Source: JBFYTX01 sp963739515
GTDB lineage: Bacteria > Chloroflexota > Dehalococcoidia > Dehalococcoidales > RBG-16-60-22
Assembly: GCA_963739515.1 (NCBI GenBank)
Contig: CAVUAO010000002.1
Location: 248,001-312,000, forward strand
Length of the DNA: 64,000 nt
Reading direction: 5' to 3'
Positions 26,657 through 35,774 of this stretch are shown here, in pieces. The position numbers and the translations under genes were made by a program. Under the pieces are notes generated by a model. The model did not search any database, was not told the origin of the DNA, and was given only the letters and a program-made list of their open reading frames with translations. Position 1 is the first letter of the stretch, and the number at the start of each line of letters is the position of its first letter.

Positions 26657-27492
26657 ACCTCAGGCAGGCTTTAGTCCATGCCCGCGACGTTCTGGCGGCT
26701 AGCCGTATCGAAGATGCTTCCCTCGAGGGCGAAATCCTCCTCAGGCATGTCCTGGGTATCGACCGCTCCCAACTGTATCTCGACCTCGATGTCGATTTGA
26801 GTCCCGCGCAGGAAAAAACGCTGAATTTATTTTTAAAGAGACGTTGTCGCGGCGAGCCTTCCGCTTATCTCACCGGCCACCGCGAATTCTACGGACTCGA
26901 TTTCATCGTTAACCCCGTCGTCCTTATACCTCGACCCGAAACCGAGTTGCTGGTGGAGTTAGGCATTGAGCTGGCGCGTAAATACTCTATCTTTACCATC
27001 GCTGATATCGGCACAGGTTGCGGCGCTATCGCTGTCAGCCTGGCGGTGCACCTGCCGCAATCGACCGTTTACGCTACGGAGATCTCCGCCGAGGCATTAA
27101 AAGTTGCCCGTGATAACTGCCTCAGGCACGGCGTCGCGGACAGGGTGGTCTTGCTTCAGGGCAACCTCCTTGAGCCTCTCGCTAAACCCGTCGATATGAT
27201 CGTAGCCAATCTGCCGTATGTCCGGGAAGCGGATTTATCGTCGAATCGTCCGCTGCGCTTCGAGCCGGCGGTGGCATTAGACGGAGGGAAGAACGGGCTG
27301 GCCTGGATAAAAAGCCTGTGCCGCCAGGCGGATAGAAAGTTAAACAAAGATGGGTGTTTATTGCTGGAAATCGGGGTGGGGCAGGCCAAAGCGGTGGTCT
27401 CTCTCCTGCGTAAGTCATTCCCCGGGGGCGCTATCGAGGTCCGCCAGGATTTGGCTGGCATCGAGCGCGTTGTCAGCCTGCGTTTGACATAG
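26653..27492 (+). CDS. prmC: Release factor glutamine methyltransferase
   Basis: A 279-residue SAM-dependent enzyme that N5-methylates the Gln of the GGQ motif in release factors. The SAM motif is IADIGTGCGAIAVSLA near residue 117; the active-site motif reads NLPY near residue 185, where NPPY is usual. An N-terminal helical domain precedes it. The GTG start overlaps the prfA stop. Confidence 0.93.
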   Translation: MNLRQALVHARDVLAASRIEDASLEGEILLRHVLGIDRSQLYLDLDVDLSPAQEKTLNLFLKRRCRGEPSAYLTGHREFYGLDFIVNPVVLIPRPETELLVELGIELARKYSIFTIADIGTGCGAIAVSLAVHLPQSTVYATEISAEALKVARDNCLRHGVADRVVLLQGNLLEPLAKPVDMIVANLPYVREADLSSNRPLRFEPAVALDGGKNGLAWIKSLCRQADRKLNKDGCLLLEIGVGQAKAVVSLLRKSFPGGAIEVRQDLAGIERVVSLRLT

Positions 27493-27559
27493 CTAGGATT
27501 ATGATGCTAAATTAATTCTGAATTCCCTCAAGACCGTTTTTCAAAAAGGGTGATATTTC

Positions 27560-28357
27560 ATGAACATTATCGTGTGCGTTAAGCAGGTCATCGACCCCGA
27601 AGCCCCGCCGAGCAGCTTTAAAATCGATGCCGCTGCCAGCCGCGCGGAGATGCGCGGCGCGTCGCCGGTCATTGACCCTTACGGCGAGTATGCGGTGGAG
27701 GCATCTCTAAAAATAAAAGACGCCAAAGGCGGTAAAGTTACAGTAATGAGCCTGGGGGCTGGCTTGCTCCGCGAGGTCGTCAAGAAACCGCTGGCGATGG
27801 GTGCCGATGAGCTTATCTTGCTCGAAGATGAGGCTTTTGCCGGCGGCGATAGCGCTTCGACCGCTGTCGCCCTCGCGGCGGCCATTAGAAAAACCGGAGG
27901 TTTTGACCTCATCCTGTGCGGCCGCGAGGCCTCGGACACTAACGCCGGACAGACCGGGTTAGGCATCGCCGAAATATTGGGTATTCCCTGCGTCACGCTG
28001 GCGCGTAAAATAGATTTCGCTGATGGCGGTCTCAGGGTGGAGAAAGTAACCTCCTCCGGCTATGAGGTTATCGAGGTGCCGCTGCCGGCGGTGGTAACCG
28101 TCAGCAATGAAATCGGGGAGCCGCGTTACCCCACCATCAAGGGCATCATGGCCGCCAAAAAGAAAGAGCCGGTCGTCTGGAAGCCGGCCGATATCGGTAT
28201 GGACAAAGCGCAGCTCGGTGCGGCCGGTCGTAAGGCTAGGGTGAGCCGGTTGTTCCAGCCGGTCCATGAAGGCAAATGCGAATTCGTCGAAGGCGAGAAT
28301 CCGGAAGAAGCGGGGTCGAACCTGGCATTGAAACTCCGGGCGGCTAAAGCTCTCTAA
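27560..28357 (+). CDS. etfB: Electron transfer flavoprotein beta subunit
   Basis: A 265-residue EtfB, starting MNIIVCVKQVIDPE. It has the GADE(L)ILLEDEAFAGGDS segment and GREASDTNAGQTG, the equivalent of the AMP/FAD-binding loop, near residues 115-127. With EtfA it passes electrons from a dehydrogenase to the quinone pool or ferredoxin; no dehydrogenase or ETF:quinone oxidoreductase is nearby. AAGGGTGA precedes the ATG. Confidence 0.93.
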   Translation: MNIIVCVKQVIDPEAPPSSFKIDAAASRAEMRGASPVIDPYGEYAVEASLKIKDAKGGKVTVMSLGAGLLREVVKKPLAMGADELILLEDEAFAGGDSASTAVALAAAIRKTGGFDLILCGREASDTNAGQTGLGIAEILGIPCVTLARKIDFADGGLRVEKVTSSGYEVIEVPLPAVVTVSNEIGEPRYPTIKGIMAAKKKEPVVWKPADIGMDKAQLGAAGRKARVSRLFQPVHEGKCEFVEGENPEEAGSNLALKLRAAKAL

Positions 28358-28408
28358 AAAGAATTAACAGGTTTTTAACAATTCTGACGTACGATAATGG
28401 AGACCAAC

Positions 28409-29407
28409 ATGGCTGAACAACAGGGCGTCGCCGTCTACCTGGAACATAAAAATGATAAGCTCCTGCCGATTGCCCGGGAAGGCTTGGGCGCCGGTCGAAA
28501 GCTGGCGGACATCCTCGGCCAGCCACTCTCGGCGGTGCTGGTCGGCAGCAATGTCGGCAGCCTGGCACCACAGGCTATCGCTTACGGCGCCGATAAGGTC
28601 TATGTCGTTGACGACTCTTTGCTTAAAGATTACCAGCCGGACGCCTATGTGAGCGTCCTGGAGAAAGTGCTCGGGCAGGCAAAGCCTCAGGTCTTTATTC
28701 TGGGGCAGACCGATGCCGGGCGCGACCTTGCCCCGAGGCTGGCTTTCCGACTTAAAACCGCCGTAACCATGGACTGCATCGAGCTCGCGGTCGACCCGAC
28801 TTCCCGGAGATTGCTGGCGACCAAGCCCGTTTATGGCGGGAATGCCCTGGCGGTCTTTGTCAGTGAGGCCGACCCGCAGGTCGTCACTATTCGCACCAAA
28901 GCTATGGCTGCCCTGGAACCGGACCCCTCCCGGAAAGGGGAAATTATTACTATTGCCGCGGGATTGGATGCCTCCTCTATCCGGGCGAAAGTCCTGAATA
29001 GGGTGGTGGCCGAGGTGGCGGGCATAAAAATCGAAGATGCCGGCACGGTAGTGGCGGGCGGGCGGGGCATCGGCAGCGCCGAGGGTTTCCGGCAGCTTGA
29101 GGAGCTGGCGAAGCTATTAAAGGGGGCGGTGGGTGCCAGCCGGCCGCCCTGCGATAGCGGCTGGGTGCCGGATACCGTGCAGGTAGGCCTTACCGGCAAG
29201 ATTATCGCCCCGGAGCTCTATATCGCCGTGGCGATCTCCGGCTCGAGCCAGCACATGAGCGGCTGCTCCGGCGCCCGGACAATTGTCGCCATCAATAAAG
29301 ATAAGGAAGCCAATATCTTCCGCCACGCGCGTTTCGGCGTGGTCGGAGACTGGAAGAAAGTGCTCCCGGCTTTTACCGCTAAGGTAAAGGAGCTTCTGGC
29401 TTCATAA
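28409..29407 (+). CDS. etfA: Electron transfer flavoprotein alpha subunit
   Basis: A 332-residue EtfA. The C-terminal FAD domain has VGASRPPCDSGW, GLTGKIIAPELYIAVAISG, SQHMSG and AINKDKEANIF, which bind FAD. I prefer the ATG at 28409 because GGAG lies six bases before it (28399-28402); an ATG at 28397 adds four residues. It follows etfB by 51 bases. Confidence 0.93.
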   Translation: MAEQQGVAVYLEHKNDKLLPIAREGLGAGRKLADILGQPLSAVLVGSNVGSLAPQAIAYGADKVYVVDDSLLKDYQPDAYVSVLEKVLGQAKPQVFILGQTDAGRDLAPRLAFRLKTAVTMDCIELAVDPTSRRLLATKPVYGGNALAVFVSEADPQVVTIRTKAMAALEPDPSRKGEIITIAAGLDASSIRAKVLNRVVAEVAGIKIEDAGTVVAGGRGIGSAEGFRQLEELAKLLKGAVGASRPPCDSGWVPDTVQVGLTGKIIAPELYIAVAISGSSQHMSGCSGARTIVAINKDKEANIFRHARFGVVGDWKKVLPAFTAKVKELLAS

Positions 29408-29414
29408 GATTGTG

Positions 29415-29443
29415 TTGAACGTGCTCATCGGTCTTGATATAAT
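29415..29443 (+). promoter_or_regulatory. Promoter for the NEW3-protein/ABC operon
   Basis: TTGAAC (29415-29420), a 17-base spacer and TATAAT (29438-29443), followed by a leader of about 47 bases with GAGGTGG before the ATG at 29497. Confidence 0.7.
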
Positions 29444-29496
29444 ACACCATCGTCTAACAATCGTATTTTAATACTTGTTCTGTGAGGTGGTATCAG

Positions 29497-30402
29497 ATGA
29501 AAATGTTGAGGTTGATTTCCTGTTGGTGTCTCCTGGCGCTGCTGTTGACGGTATTCTTGCTGCCCGGTGTCGCTCTGGCTCAGGATGAAGCCGGCAGCAT
29601 CATTCTCAGTACCGAGTTTCCCAAGCTTGATGCCCTCGCTACCGGCGGTTTTGATTTCTCGGTAACCCTCGCGTATACAGGACCGACCGACCGCGTCTTT
29701 AACCTCGATATTACCGCGCCCGCCGGCTGGGATACCTATATCACCCCTGCCTACGATACCACGAGAATATCGTCCATCACCATGGAAAAATCGGTTTCTG
29801 CCACGACCTCTAACACGACTTCTGCCACGACTTCTACCACGACTTCTGCCACTTCGAAGGCTATTAAGGTGACCGTCACTCCGCCCTCTCACCCGCTGGC
29901 TGAACCCGGCGAATACAACATTAAATTAAAGGCCTCTTCCGATGTCGTTGTCGGTGAAATCACTCTCACTGCCAGGGTCACCGCCAGATATGAGTTAACG
30001 TCTGGCCCGGCGAATCAACGTTACGATATTAAAGCTAAAGCCGGCCAGGATAATATTTTTTCCATCATCGTTGGGAACTCGGGTACGGCGACTATTGATA
30101 ATATCACTTTTTCCTCGGATAAGCCGGATGGTTGGGAAATAACGTTCAACCCGGGAAATATCGACCTCCTTGATATTGTTAATCCCGCCACCGTCAGCGT
30201 TAATATCAAGCCGCCGTCCCGGACGGTGGCTGGCGACTACATGATTACCCTGCGGGTGTCCGGGACGCAGGCTTCCGCCTCCAATATGGATATCCGCGTT
30301 ACCGTGACCACGCCCGCGATATGGGGATGGCTGGGTGTAGGCATTATCGCCGTGGTGGTCATCGGCCTGATTTTCGTTTTTATAAAATTCGGTCGGCGCT
30401 AA
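29497..30402 (+). CDS. Secreted, membrane-anchored protein with NEW3-type beta domains
   Basis: A 301-residue protein with a signal peptide (LLALLLTVFLLPGVALAQ), two Ig-like beta domains of the NEW3/alpha-galactosidase-associated kind (LDITAPAGWDTYITP; SDKPDGWEITFNP), and a C-terminal membrane helix with a basic FGRR tail. A Thr/Ser-rich linker is encoded by tandem 12-base repeats at 29803-29850. It is the first gene of a three-gene unit with an ABC ATPase and permease, so it may be the extracytoplasmic partner of that transporter. Confidence 0.75.
   Translation: MKMLRLISCWCLLALLLTVFLLPGVALAQDEAGSIILSTEFPKLDALATGGFDFSVTLAYTGPTDRVFNLDITAPAGWDTYITPAYDTTRISSITMEKSVSATTSNTTSATTSTTTSATSKAIKVTVTPPSHPLAEPGEYNIKLKASSDVVVGEITLTARVTARYELTSGPANQRYDIKAKAGQDNIFSIIVGNSGTATIDNITFSSDKPDGWEITFNPGNIDLLDIVNPATVSVNIKPPSRTVAGDYMITLRVSGTQASASNMDIRVTVTTPAIWGWLGVGIIAVVVIGLIFVFIKFGRR
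29803..29850 (+). repeat. Tandem 12-base coding repeat
   Basis: Four consecutive 12-base units of the form ACGACYTCTRMC encode repeated Thr-Thr-Ser-X. Copy number could vary without changing the frame. Confidence 0.8.
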
Positions 30403-30405
30403 ATC

Positions 30406-31344
30406 ATGACGGACGGATTGGCTATCGAGACGAAGGACCTGACCAAGAGGTACGGGCATGCCACCGTGGTCGACCGCCTTAACTTAAACGTTAAGGAAAA
30501 CGAGGTTTTCGGTCTACTGGGTCCCAACGGGGCCGGCAAGACTACCACGATACTCATGCTCCTAGGGCTGACCGAGCCGGCCGCCGGTACCGTCCGGGTC
30601 TTCGCTTACAATCCCGCGAGGGAGCCCATCAAAGTGAAACGCATCGTCGGTTATCTCCCGGAACAGGTCGGCTTTTACGATAATCTTACCGCCCGGGAAA
30701 ATCTTAAATTCATTGCCGATCTAAATAACATCAGTGCGGCGGAGACCGGGCGGCGTGTCGATGAAGTGTTGGAGATGGTAGGTTTGACCGAGCAGAGGGA
30801 TATGACCACCGGCAAGTTCTCTCGCGGTATGCGCCAGCGCCTGGGCATTGCCGATGTGCTCATTAAACAGCCGAAGCTGGTCATCCTTGATGAGCCTACT
30901 TCCGGCCTCGACCCGTTAGGCATTAACCAGCTGCTCGACCTTATTGCCGGCCTCCCCGGGAAGGGCACCAGCGTTTTACTGTCCTCCCATCAGCTCCACC
31001 AGGTGCAGCGGGTGTGCCACCGCGTCGGCATACTGTCCAAAGGCAAGATGGTCGTCGAGGGGGCTATCGATGAGCTCGGCCGGGAAGCGTTGGCGGGCGG
31101 GCGTTATCTCATTGAGGTCGAGACCGCCGAACCTAAAGCGGGGTTGCCGGAGATCATCCGGCAAATCGCCGGCGTGGAGAAAGTCGAAGTCGAAGGTGCG
31201 GTGCTGAAAATCTCCGCCGGCGCCGATTTGCGGTCGCAGATATCGCGGGCGGTCCTGGACAGCGGCGCGCTGCTGGTGCAGATGAAGGTCCGCGAGTTCT
31301 CTCTGGACGATATCTATATGAGGTATTTTCAGGAAGGTCAATGA
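30406..31344 (+). CDS. ABC transporter ATP-binding protein
   Basis: A 312-residue ATPase of the ABC-2 export class. Walker A is GPNGAGKTTT near residue 39, the signature is FSRGMRQRLG (variant of LSGGQ) near 138, Walker B is LVILDEPTSGLDP near 162, and the switch His is in LLSSHQLHQ. The C-terminal extension is typical of drug/gliding-type exporters. Its stop overlaps the permease start by 4 bases, so the two are a unit. Confidence 0.92.
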   Translation: MTDGLAIETKDLTKRYGHATVVDRLNLNVKENEVFGLLGPNGAGKTTTILMLLGLTEPAAGTVRVFAYNPAREPIKVKRIVGYLPEQVGFYDNLTARENLKFIADLNNISAAETGRRVDEVLEMVGLTEQRDMTTGKFSRGMRQRLGIADVLIKQPKLVILDEPTSGLDPLGINQLLDLIAGLPGKGTSVLLSSHQLHQVQRVCHRVGILSKGKMVVEGAIDELGREALAGGRYLIEVETAEPKAGLPEIIRQIAGVEKVEVEGAVLKISAGADLRSQISRAVLDSGALLVQMKVREFSLDDIYMRYFQEGQ

Positions 31345-32291
31345 TTGCCGTAATACGTAAAGAGTTGGCTGATTATTTTAACAGCGTCAGGTTTCTGGTG
31401 CTGTTTCTGCTGGTGCTGGTCGCCGGCGGCTGCGGTCTTTACGCCGCGCAGCAGGGCATCCGTACGGCGCTGGAACAGAGCGGCGCCATCACCTCGGGCG
31501 GTTTTGTTTTCCTGGTTTTGTTCACTTCGTCCCTGGGTGACATACCCATCCTGACGATGGCCCTCGCTATCGTCATCCCGATTACCGGTATCATCCTGGG
31601 TTTTGACGCCATCAATAGCGAGCGTTCCAGCGGCACGATGAGCCGTTTGCTGGCGCAGCCCGTTTACCGCGATAGCATTATTAACGGCAAATTTCTGGCG
31701 GGACTGATAACCTTGTCCCTCATGGTAGGCACGGTGCTTTTGCTGATCGCTGGTTACGGGCTGAGGATGATCGGGGTACCGCCTACCGCCGAGGAAATTA
31801 TCCGGCTCTTTCTTTACGGTGTTCTCACTGTGGTCTATGGGGCTTTCTGGATGGGGCTGGCGACCCTCTTCTCCGTGGTGTTCCGCCGGGCGGCCGCCTC
31901 GCTCATCGTGCCTATGGTTCTCTTTCTCGTATTTTATCTTTTCTGGACGTACTTAGGGTTCGGCCACACTCTGGCGAACGCCGTCGTCCCCGTCGATGCC
32001 AACGCCGATCTCGGCGTACAAATTAATCAGCTGGCCGCCCAGGAGACCATCCAGCGGATTTCTCCCAGTTATCTTTTCGAAGAAGCGTACATTATGCTGC
32101 TGGTTCCGATGTGGAAAGGCATGGGCGCCATCACGTATAACGATTTAACTTTTATGCTTCCGAATCCCCTCGGCCTGTGGCAATGCCTGCTTTCCATCTG
32201 GCCGCATCTGATTGTCCTGATAAGCCTGAGTGTCGTCTGTTTCGGTATCAGCTATGTCGTCTTTATGAAGCAGGAAATCAGGGCGACGTGA
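31341..32291 (+). CDS. ABC-2 type transporter permease
   Basis: A 316-residue membrane protein with about six transmembrane segments. The sequence FDAINSERSSGTMSRLLAQPVYRDSIINGKFL near residue 92 is the conserved cytoplasmic element of ABC-2 permeases of the NosY/GldF type (reported here in parts: INSERSSGTMSRLLAQP). It pairs with the preceding ATPase. The exported substrate is unknown. Confidence 0.88.
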   Translation: MIAVIRKELADYFNSVRFLVLFLLVLVAGGCGLYAAQQGIRTALEQSGAITSGGFVFLVLFTSSLGDIPILTMALAIVIPITGIILGFDAINSERSSGTMSRLLAQPVYRDSIINGKFLAGLITLSLMVGTVLLLIAGYGLRMIGVPPTAEEIIRLFLYGVLTVVYGAFWMGLATLFSVVFRRAAASLIVPMVLFLVFYLFWTYLGFGHTLANAVVPVDANADLGVQINQLAAQETIQRISPSYLFEEAYIMLLVPMWKGMGAITYNDLTFMLPNPLGLWQCLLSIWPHLIVLISLSVVCFGISYVVFMKQEIRAT

Positions 32292-32301
32292 AAAAGGGGC
32301 G

Positions 32302-34368
32302 CTAACCGCTTTTGGCGGCTTTTTCCGCCTGTCTCTGGGCGACGATTTTCTGGGTTATCTGCGCCGGTACCTCTTCGTTGTGGTCGAACGCCATGGTGTA
32401 GGTCGCCCGCCCCTGGGTCATTGATTTCAGGTCGATGGAATAGCGCTGAATTTCCGATAGCGGCACCTGTGCTTCGATGACATTGGTATCGCCCTCGGGT
32501 ATCATGCCCATGACGCGCGCGCGTTTGGTGTTGAGGTCGCCGATGATGTCCCCGGTGAGGTCGTTAGGGACGGTCACCTTGAGGTTCATGATGGGCTCGA
32601 GGAGAATCGGGTGTCCTTCGGCCATTCCTTTTTTAAATGCCTGTGCCCCGGCAATTTTAAAGCATATTTCCGAGGAATCAACGGGATGGAAACTTCCATC
32701 ATAGAGTATCGTTTTAACTCCGACGACAGGATAGCCAGCCAGTACACCTTCCTGGTACGCCTCGACGACGCCTTTTTCCACCGCCGGGATGTAGTTCCTG
32801 GGTACCGACCCGCCGACTACCTTATCGACGAACTCGTTATCACCCCGACCCGGTATAGGCTCGAATGCCAGCAGGACGTGCCCGTATTGGCCGTGACCGC
32901 CGGACTGTTTTTTATGCTTGTATTCGGCATCACAGGTAACGGTAATGGTCTCCCGGTAAGGGACCTTGGGTATGGACAGTTCCACGTTCACGCCGAACTT
33001 GCGCTGCATCTTGTCGGCCGCGACCGCCAGGTGGGTATCGCCCATGCCGGAGAGGATGGTTTCGCCCGTGCCCAGCTCGCGGTGTACTTTGAGCGTGGGG
33101 TCTTCTTCGGCCAGGCGTGATAGGGCCGTTCCCATCTTATCGATGTCAATCTTGGTCTTGGGGTAGACGGCTTCCCGGAAAATGGGCACCGGGAAGGTGA
33201 TGGACTGTAGATGTACCGGTTTGTCCGGGGCGCATAGCGTGTCTCCGGTGGCGGCAACGTTCAGCTTGGCTACTGCCCCGATATCCCCGGCCCTTATCTG
33301 CGGGACCGGTTCCTGCGTTTTGCCCCGCATTATGAACAGTTGTCCGATGCGTTCTGGTGTATTCTGGTTGGCGTTAAGTACCTGGGAGTTGCTGTTGATA
33401 ACGCCGTTATAGACACGGAAATAGGTTAGTTTGCCCACGTACGGGTCCGCCGTGGTCTTGAAAACCAGGGCGGCCAGGGGCAGCTCTTCCTTGGGTTCGG
33501 CGGCAGCGCCGCCGCTCATCATAACTTTGCCTTCTTTAGGCAGGGGAAGGTAGTCGCAGATGGCGTCCATCAACCGGTTGATACCCGCATTTTGCAGCCC
33601 CGAGCCGGCCAGTATCGGCACGATGCGCCCGTCGCGCACCGCCTGCCTTAGCGTTGTGGTCAGCTCTTCCGGATTGATGGCTTCCCCGCCTAGGTATTTC
33701 TCGATGAGTTTATCGTCGACTTCGGCGATGGCTTCCACCAGCTTTTCGCGGTAAGCATCGGCCTGGGCTTTCAAAGCAGCCGGCACCTCTGCCTCTTTGG
33801 TCTGGTTGCCGGTGCCGGTGTAAGCCTTCATGGCCAGCAGGTCGATGACCCCCTGGAAGCTCGTATGGGCCCCGATGGTCAACTGGAGCGGGACGCACCG
33901 GACGCCCAGCTTGGCTTTAACCTCCCCGACCACCTTGGCGAAGTCGGCGTTCTCCCGGTCCATCTTGTTGATGAAGACGAGGCGGGGCAGCTTGGATTCC
34001 TCGCAGAAGCCCCAGACCATCTCTGTGCCGACCTCTATGCCGGAGGTTGCGCCGACCACGATGACGGCGCCCTCGCTGACCCGCATTCCCGCCCGGATAT
34101 CGCCGACGAAGTCGAGATATCCCGGAGCATCGATGACGTTGATTTTATTGTTACGCCATTCGACGGGCAGCAGGGACAGATTGATGCTTATTTTGCGCTT
34201 GATTTCATCCGGGTCGTAGTCGGAAGTCGTCGACCCGTCGTCAACCCTGCCCAGTCTATTAATGGCCCCGGCGTTGAATAACATGGCCTCGGATATCGAA
34301 GTCTTACCGGCACCGCCGTGCGAAAGTAAGACGATATTACGTATATTATCCAGTCCGTATTTAGGCAT
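32302..34368 (-). CDS. Elongation factor G-like GTPase
   Basis: A 688-residue translational GTPase with the EF-G domain order. It differs from canonical EF-G at G1 (SHGGAGKTS rather than AHIDAGKTT) and begins MPKYGLDNIRNIVLL. G3 is DAPGYLDF and G4 is NKMDREN. Domain IV contains SGGHGQYGHV and domain V ends QAEKAAKSG. These features place it in the EF-G-like (FusA2-type) group rather than the main translocase. No ribosomal-protein genes are nearby, consistent with a non-canonical role. Confidence 0.88.
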   Translation of the reverse strand: MPKYGLDNIRNIVLLSHGGAGKTSISEAMLFNAGAINRLGRVDDGSTTSDYDPDEIKRKISINLSLLPVEWRNNKINVIDAPGYLDFVGDIRAGMRVSEGAVIVVGATSGIEVGTEMVWGFCEESKLPRLVFINKMDRENADFAKVVGEVKAKLGVRCVPLQLTIGAHTSFQGVIDLLAMKAYTGTGNQTKEAEVPAALKAQADAYREKLVEAIAEVDDKLIEKYLGGEAINPEELTTTLRQAVRDGRIVPILAGSGLQNAGINRLMDAICDYLPLPKEGKVMMSGGAAAEPKEELPLAALVFKTTADPYVGKLTYFRVYNGVINSNSQVLNANQNTPERIGQLFIMRGKTQEPVPQIRAGDIGAVAKLNVAATGDTLCAPDKPVHLQSITFPVPIFREAVYPKTKIDIDKMGTALSRLAEEDPTLKVHRELGTGETILSGMGDTHLAVAADKMQRKFGVNVELSIPKVPYRETITVTCDAEYKHKKQSGGHGQYGHVLLAFEPIPGRGDNEFVDKVVGGSVPRNYIPAVEKGVVEAYQEGVLAGYPVVGVKTILYDGSFHPVDSSEICFKIAGAQAFKKGMAEGHPILLEPIMNLKVTVPNDLTGDIIGDLNTKRARVMGMIPEGDTNVIEAQVPLSEIQRYSIDLKSMTQGRATYTMAFDHNEEVPAQITQKIVAQRQAEKAAKSG

Positions 34369-34401
34369 AAAAACACCTGCTCTCTATCTTTTCCGAGTAT
34401 T

Positions 34402-34431
34402 ATTATACCCGCAGACGACCGAACACGGCAA
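34402..34431 (-). promoter_or_regulatory. Promoter candidate for the EF-G-like gene
   Basis: Minus strand: TTGCCG (34431-34426), 18 bases, TATAAT (34407-34402), about 33 bases before the ATG at 34368. Confidence 0.55.
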
Positions 34432-34462
34432 GCGCTCCTCTAAAACAACTTCCCCGTACGAT

Positions 34463-34577
34463 TAGGGGGCGTCTAATAGGGGCGAAGCCCCTCTTTTAAC
34501 ATTTTCCCCCTCTTGAACAGGGTGAAAATCGGGTTACAATGATAAATCTGTTCGAGAGGGGGATTAAGAGGATGAGC
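34463..34577 (+). repeat. Double-hairpin intergenic element, copy C
   Basis: Starts GGGGGCGTCTAATAGGGG. First hairpin AGGGGCGAAGCCCCT at 34478-34492. Second hairpin: CCCCCTCTTGAACAG (34506-34520) with CTGTTCGAGAGGGGG (34548-34562), one mismatch. Ends GGGGGATTAAGAGGATGAG. The nucleotides in the second stem differ from copy A but remain paired. Confidence 0.75.
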
Positions 34578-34585
34578 AAACTAAT

Positions 34586-35164
34586 TTATTTACCCCATCT
34601 GTCCCTGGAGACAAGCTCGGCCAGCTCTTTCCGGGGGGGAGCTTTACCGGGCTGGGCGGGCACGCCCACGGGGAACATCGCCACGGCCTGGTAGCCCTGA
34701 GGTATGCCCAGGATTTTTTCCGCCTGGACGGCTTCAAAAGCGCCGATAATGACGGTGCCCAGCCCCAATCCGTGGGCGGCCAGCACCATGTTCTGCACCG
34801 CTAGGGCGGCATCGAACATGAACCAGTCGCCCTTATTGGTCACCGGCTTGCCGCCTTCCCCGTGTCCGAAGCCGGCCTTGCCCGTCTGCGCGCCGATAAC
34901 AATTATCACCGGCGCCTGCATAAAGCCGGCGGAGGCGGGATTGGGTATTTCTCTGTCGGGCAGCTTAATCGGCATCAGCGTTTCGGCCAGTTTTGACTTT
35001 ATATTGGCGTCCCGTACCACGACGAAGCGCCAGCATTGGGAGTTGGCCCACGAAGGCGCCCAGCGTCCCGCTTCGAGAATAGCTTCAATTTTATCATCGT
35101 TGACGGGCTCGGATGTAAACCTCCGTACACTCCGCCTGTTTTTAATCGCTTCAAACAAGTCCAT
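34586..35164 (-). CDS. Nitroreductase family protein
   Basis: A 192-residue FMN-dependent nitroreductase-fold protein. The RRSVRRF motif near residue 10 binds FMN phosphate; APSWANSQCWRFVVV and HGLGLGTVIIG are also typical. Substrates of this family are broad (nitroaromatics, quinones, flavin). It is about half identical by eye to the next upstream gene, so the two are a tandem duplication. AAAGGA precedes the ATG. Confidence 0.88.
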   Translation of the reverse strand: MDLFEAIKNRRSVRRFTSEPVNDDKIEAILEAGRWAPSWANSQCWRFVVVRDANIKSKLAETLMPIKLPDREIPNPASAGFMQAPVIIVIGAQTGKAGFGHGEGGKPVTNKGDWFMFDAALAVQNMVLAAHGLGLGTVIIGAFEAVQAEKILGIPQGYQAVAMFPVGVPAQPGKAPPRKELAELVSRDRWGK

Positions 35165-35174
35165 CTATTTTCCT

Positions 35175-35750
35175 TTATTGAAAAAATTTTTCCCGGTACA
35201 GGACCTCGGAGAGCTTTTTCCGCGGTGAGACCTGGCCTTTGTGGTCGGGGACGCCCAGCGGGGTCATTGTCACCACGCAGAAGCCGGCTGGTACGCCCAG
35301 TATTTTGGCCGCTTTAGGAGCATCGAACCCCCCGACAATCACCGTGCCCAGCCCCATGGCATGCGCTGCCAGGGTGAGGTTTTGCGTGGCTAGGGCGATA
35401 TCGAACATGTACCAGCAATCGCCTTTATCGGTGGCCGGGGCTCCGTCAGGGTTACAGCCGGCCTGGCCGACTTCGGCGCAAATCACTATTAATACCGGCG
35501 CCTGCTTTATCGCCCGGGTGGCGCCGTTTTCCACCAGCTCGTTATCTACTTTGGTCTTCGTCAGCGTATCGGCCACCTGCGACTTTACCTGGGGGTCGCG
35601 TACGACGATGAAACGCCAGCATTGCAGGTTCCCCCAGGACGGCGCCCAGTGGGCGGCTTCCAGGACGGTCTGCACGGTTTTCTCGTCTACCGGGTCGGCC
35701 TTGTATCGCCGGATGCTCCTTCTATTTCTGATCGCCTCAAAGACATCCAT
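35175..35750 (-). CDS. Nitroreductase family protein (paralogue)
   Basis: A 191-residue paralogue of the 34586-35164 gene with RRSIRRY, APSWGNLQCWRFIVV and HAMGLGTVIVGGFDAPKA. It also has MFDIALATQNLTLAAH. Good GGAGG upstream of the ATG. Both copies retain the flavin-contact residues, so neither looks degenerate; they may differ in substrate. Confidence 0.88.
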   Translation of the reverse strand: MDVFEAIRNRRSIRRYKADPVDEKTVQTVLEAAHWAPSWGNLQCWRFIVVRDPQVKSQVADTLTKTKVDNELVENGATRAIKQAPVLIVICAEVGQAGCNPDGAPATDKGDCWYMFDIALATQNLTLAAHAMGLGTVIVGGFDAPKAAKILGVPAGFCVVTMTPLGVPDHKGQVSPRKKLSEVLYREKFFQ

Positions 35751-35774
35751 CGTTCACCTCCGTTTTAAGCCGGG

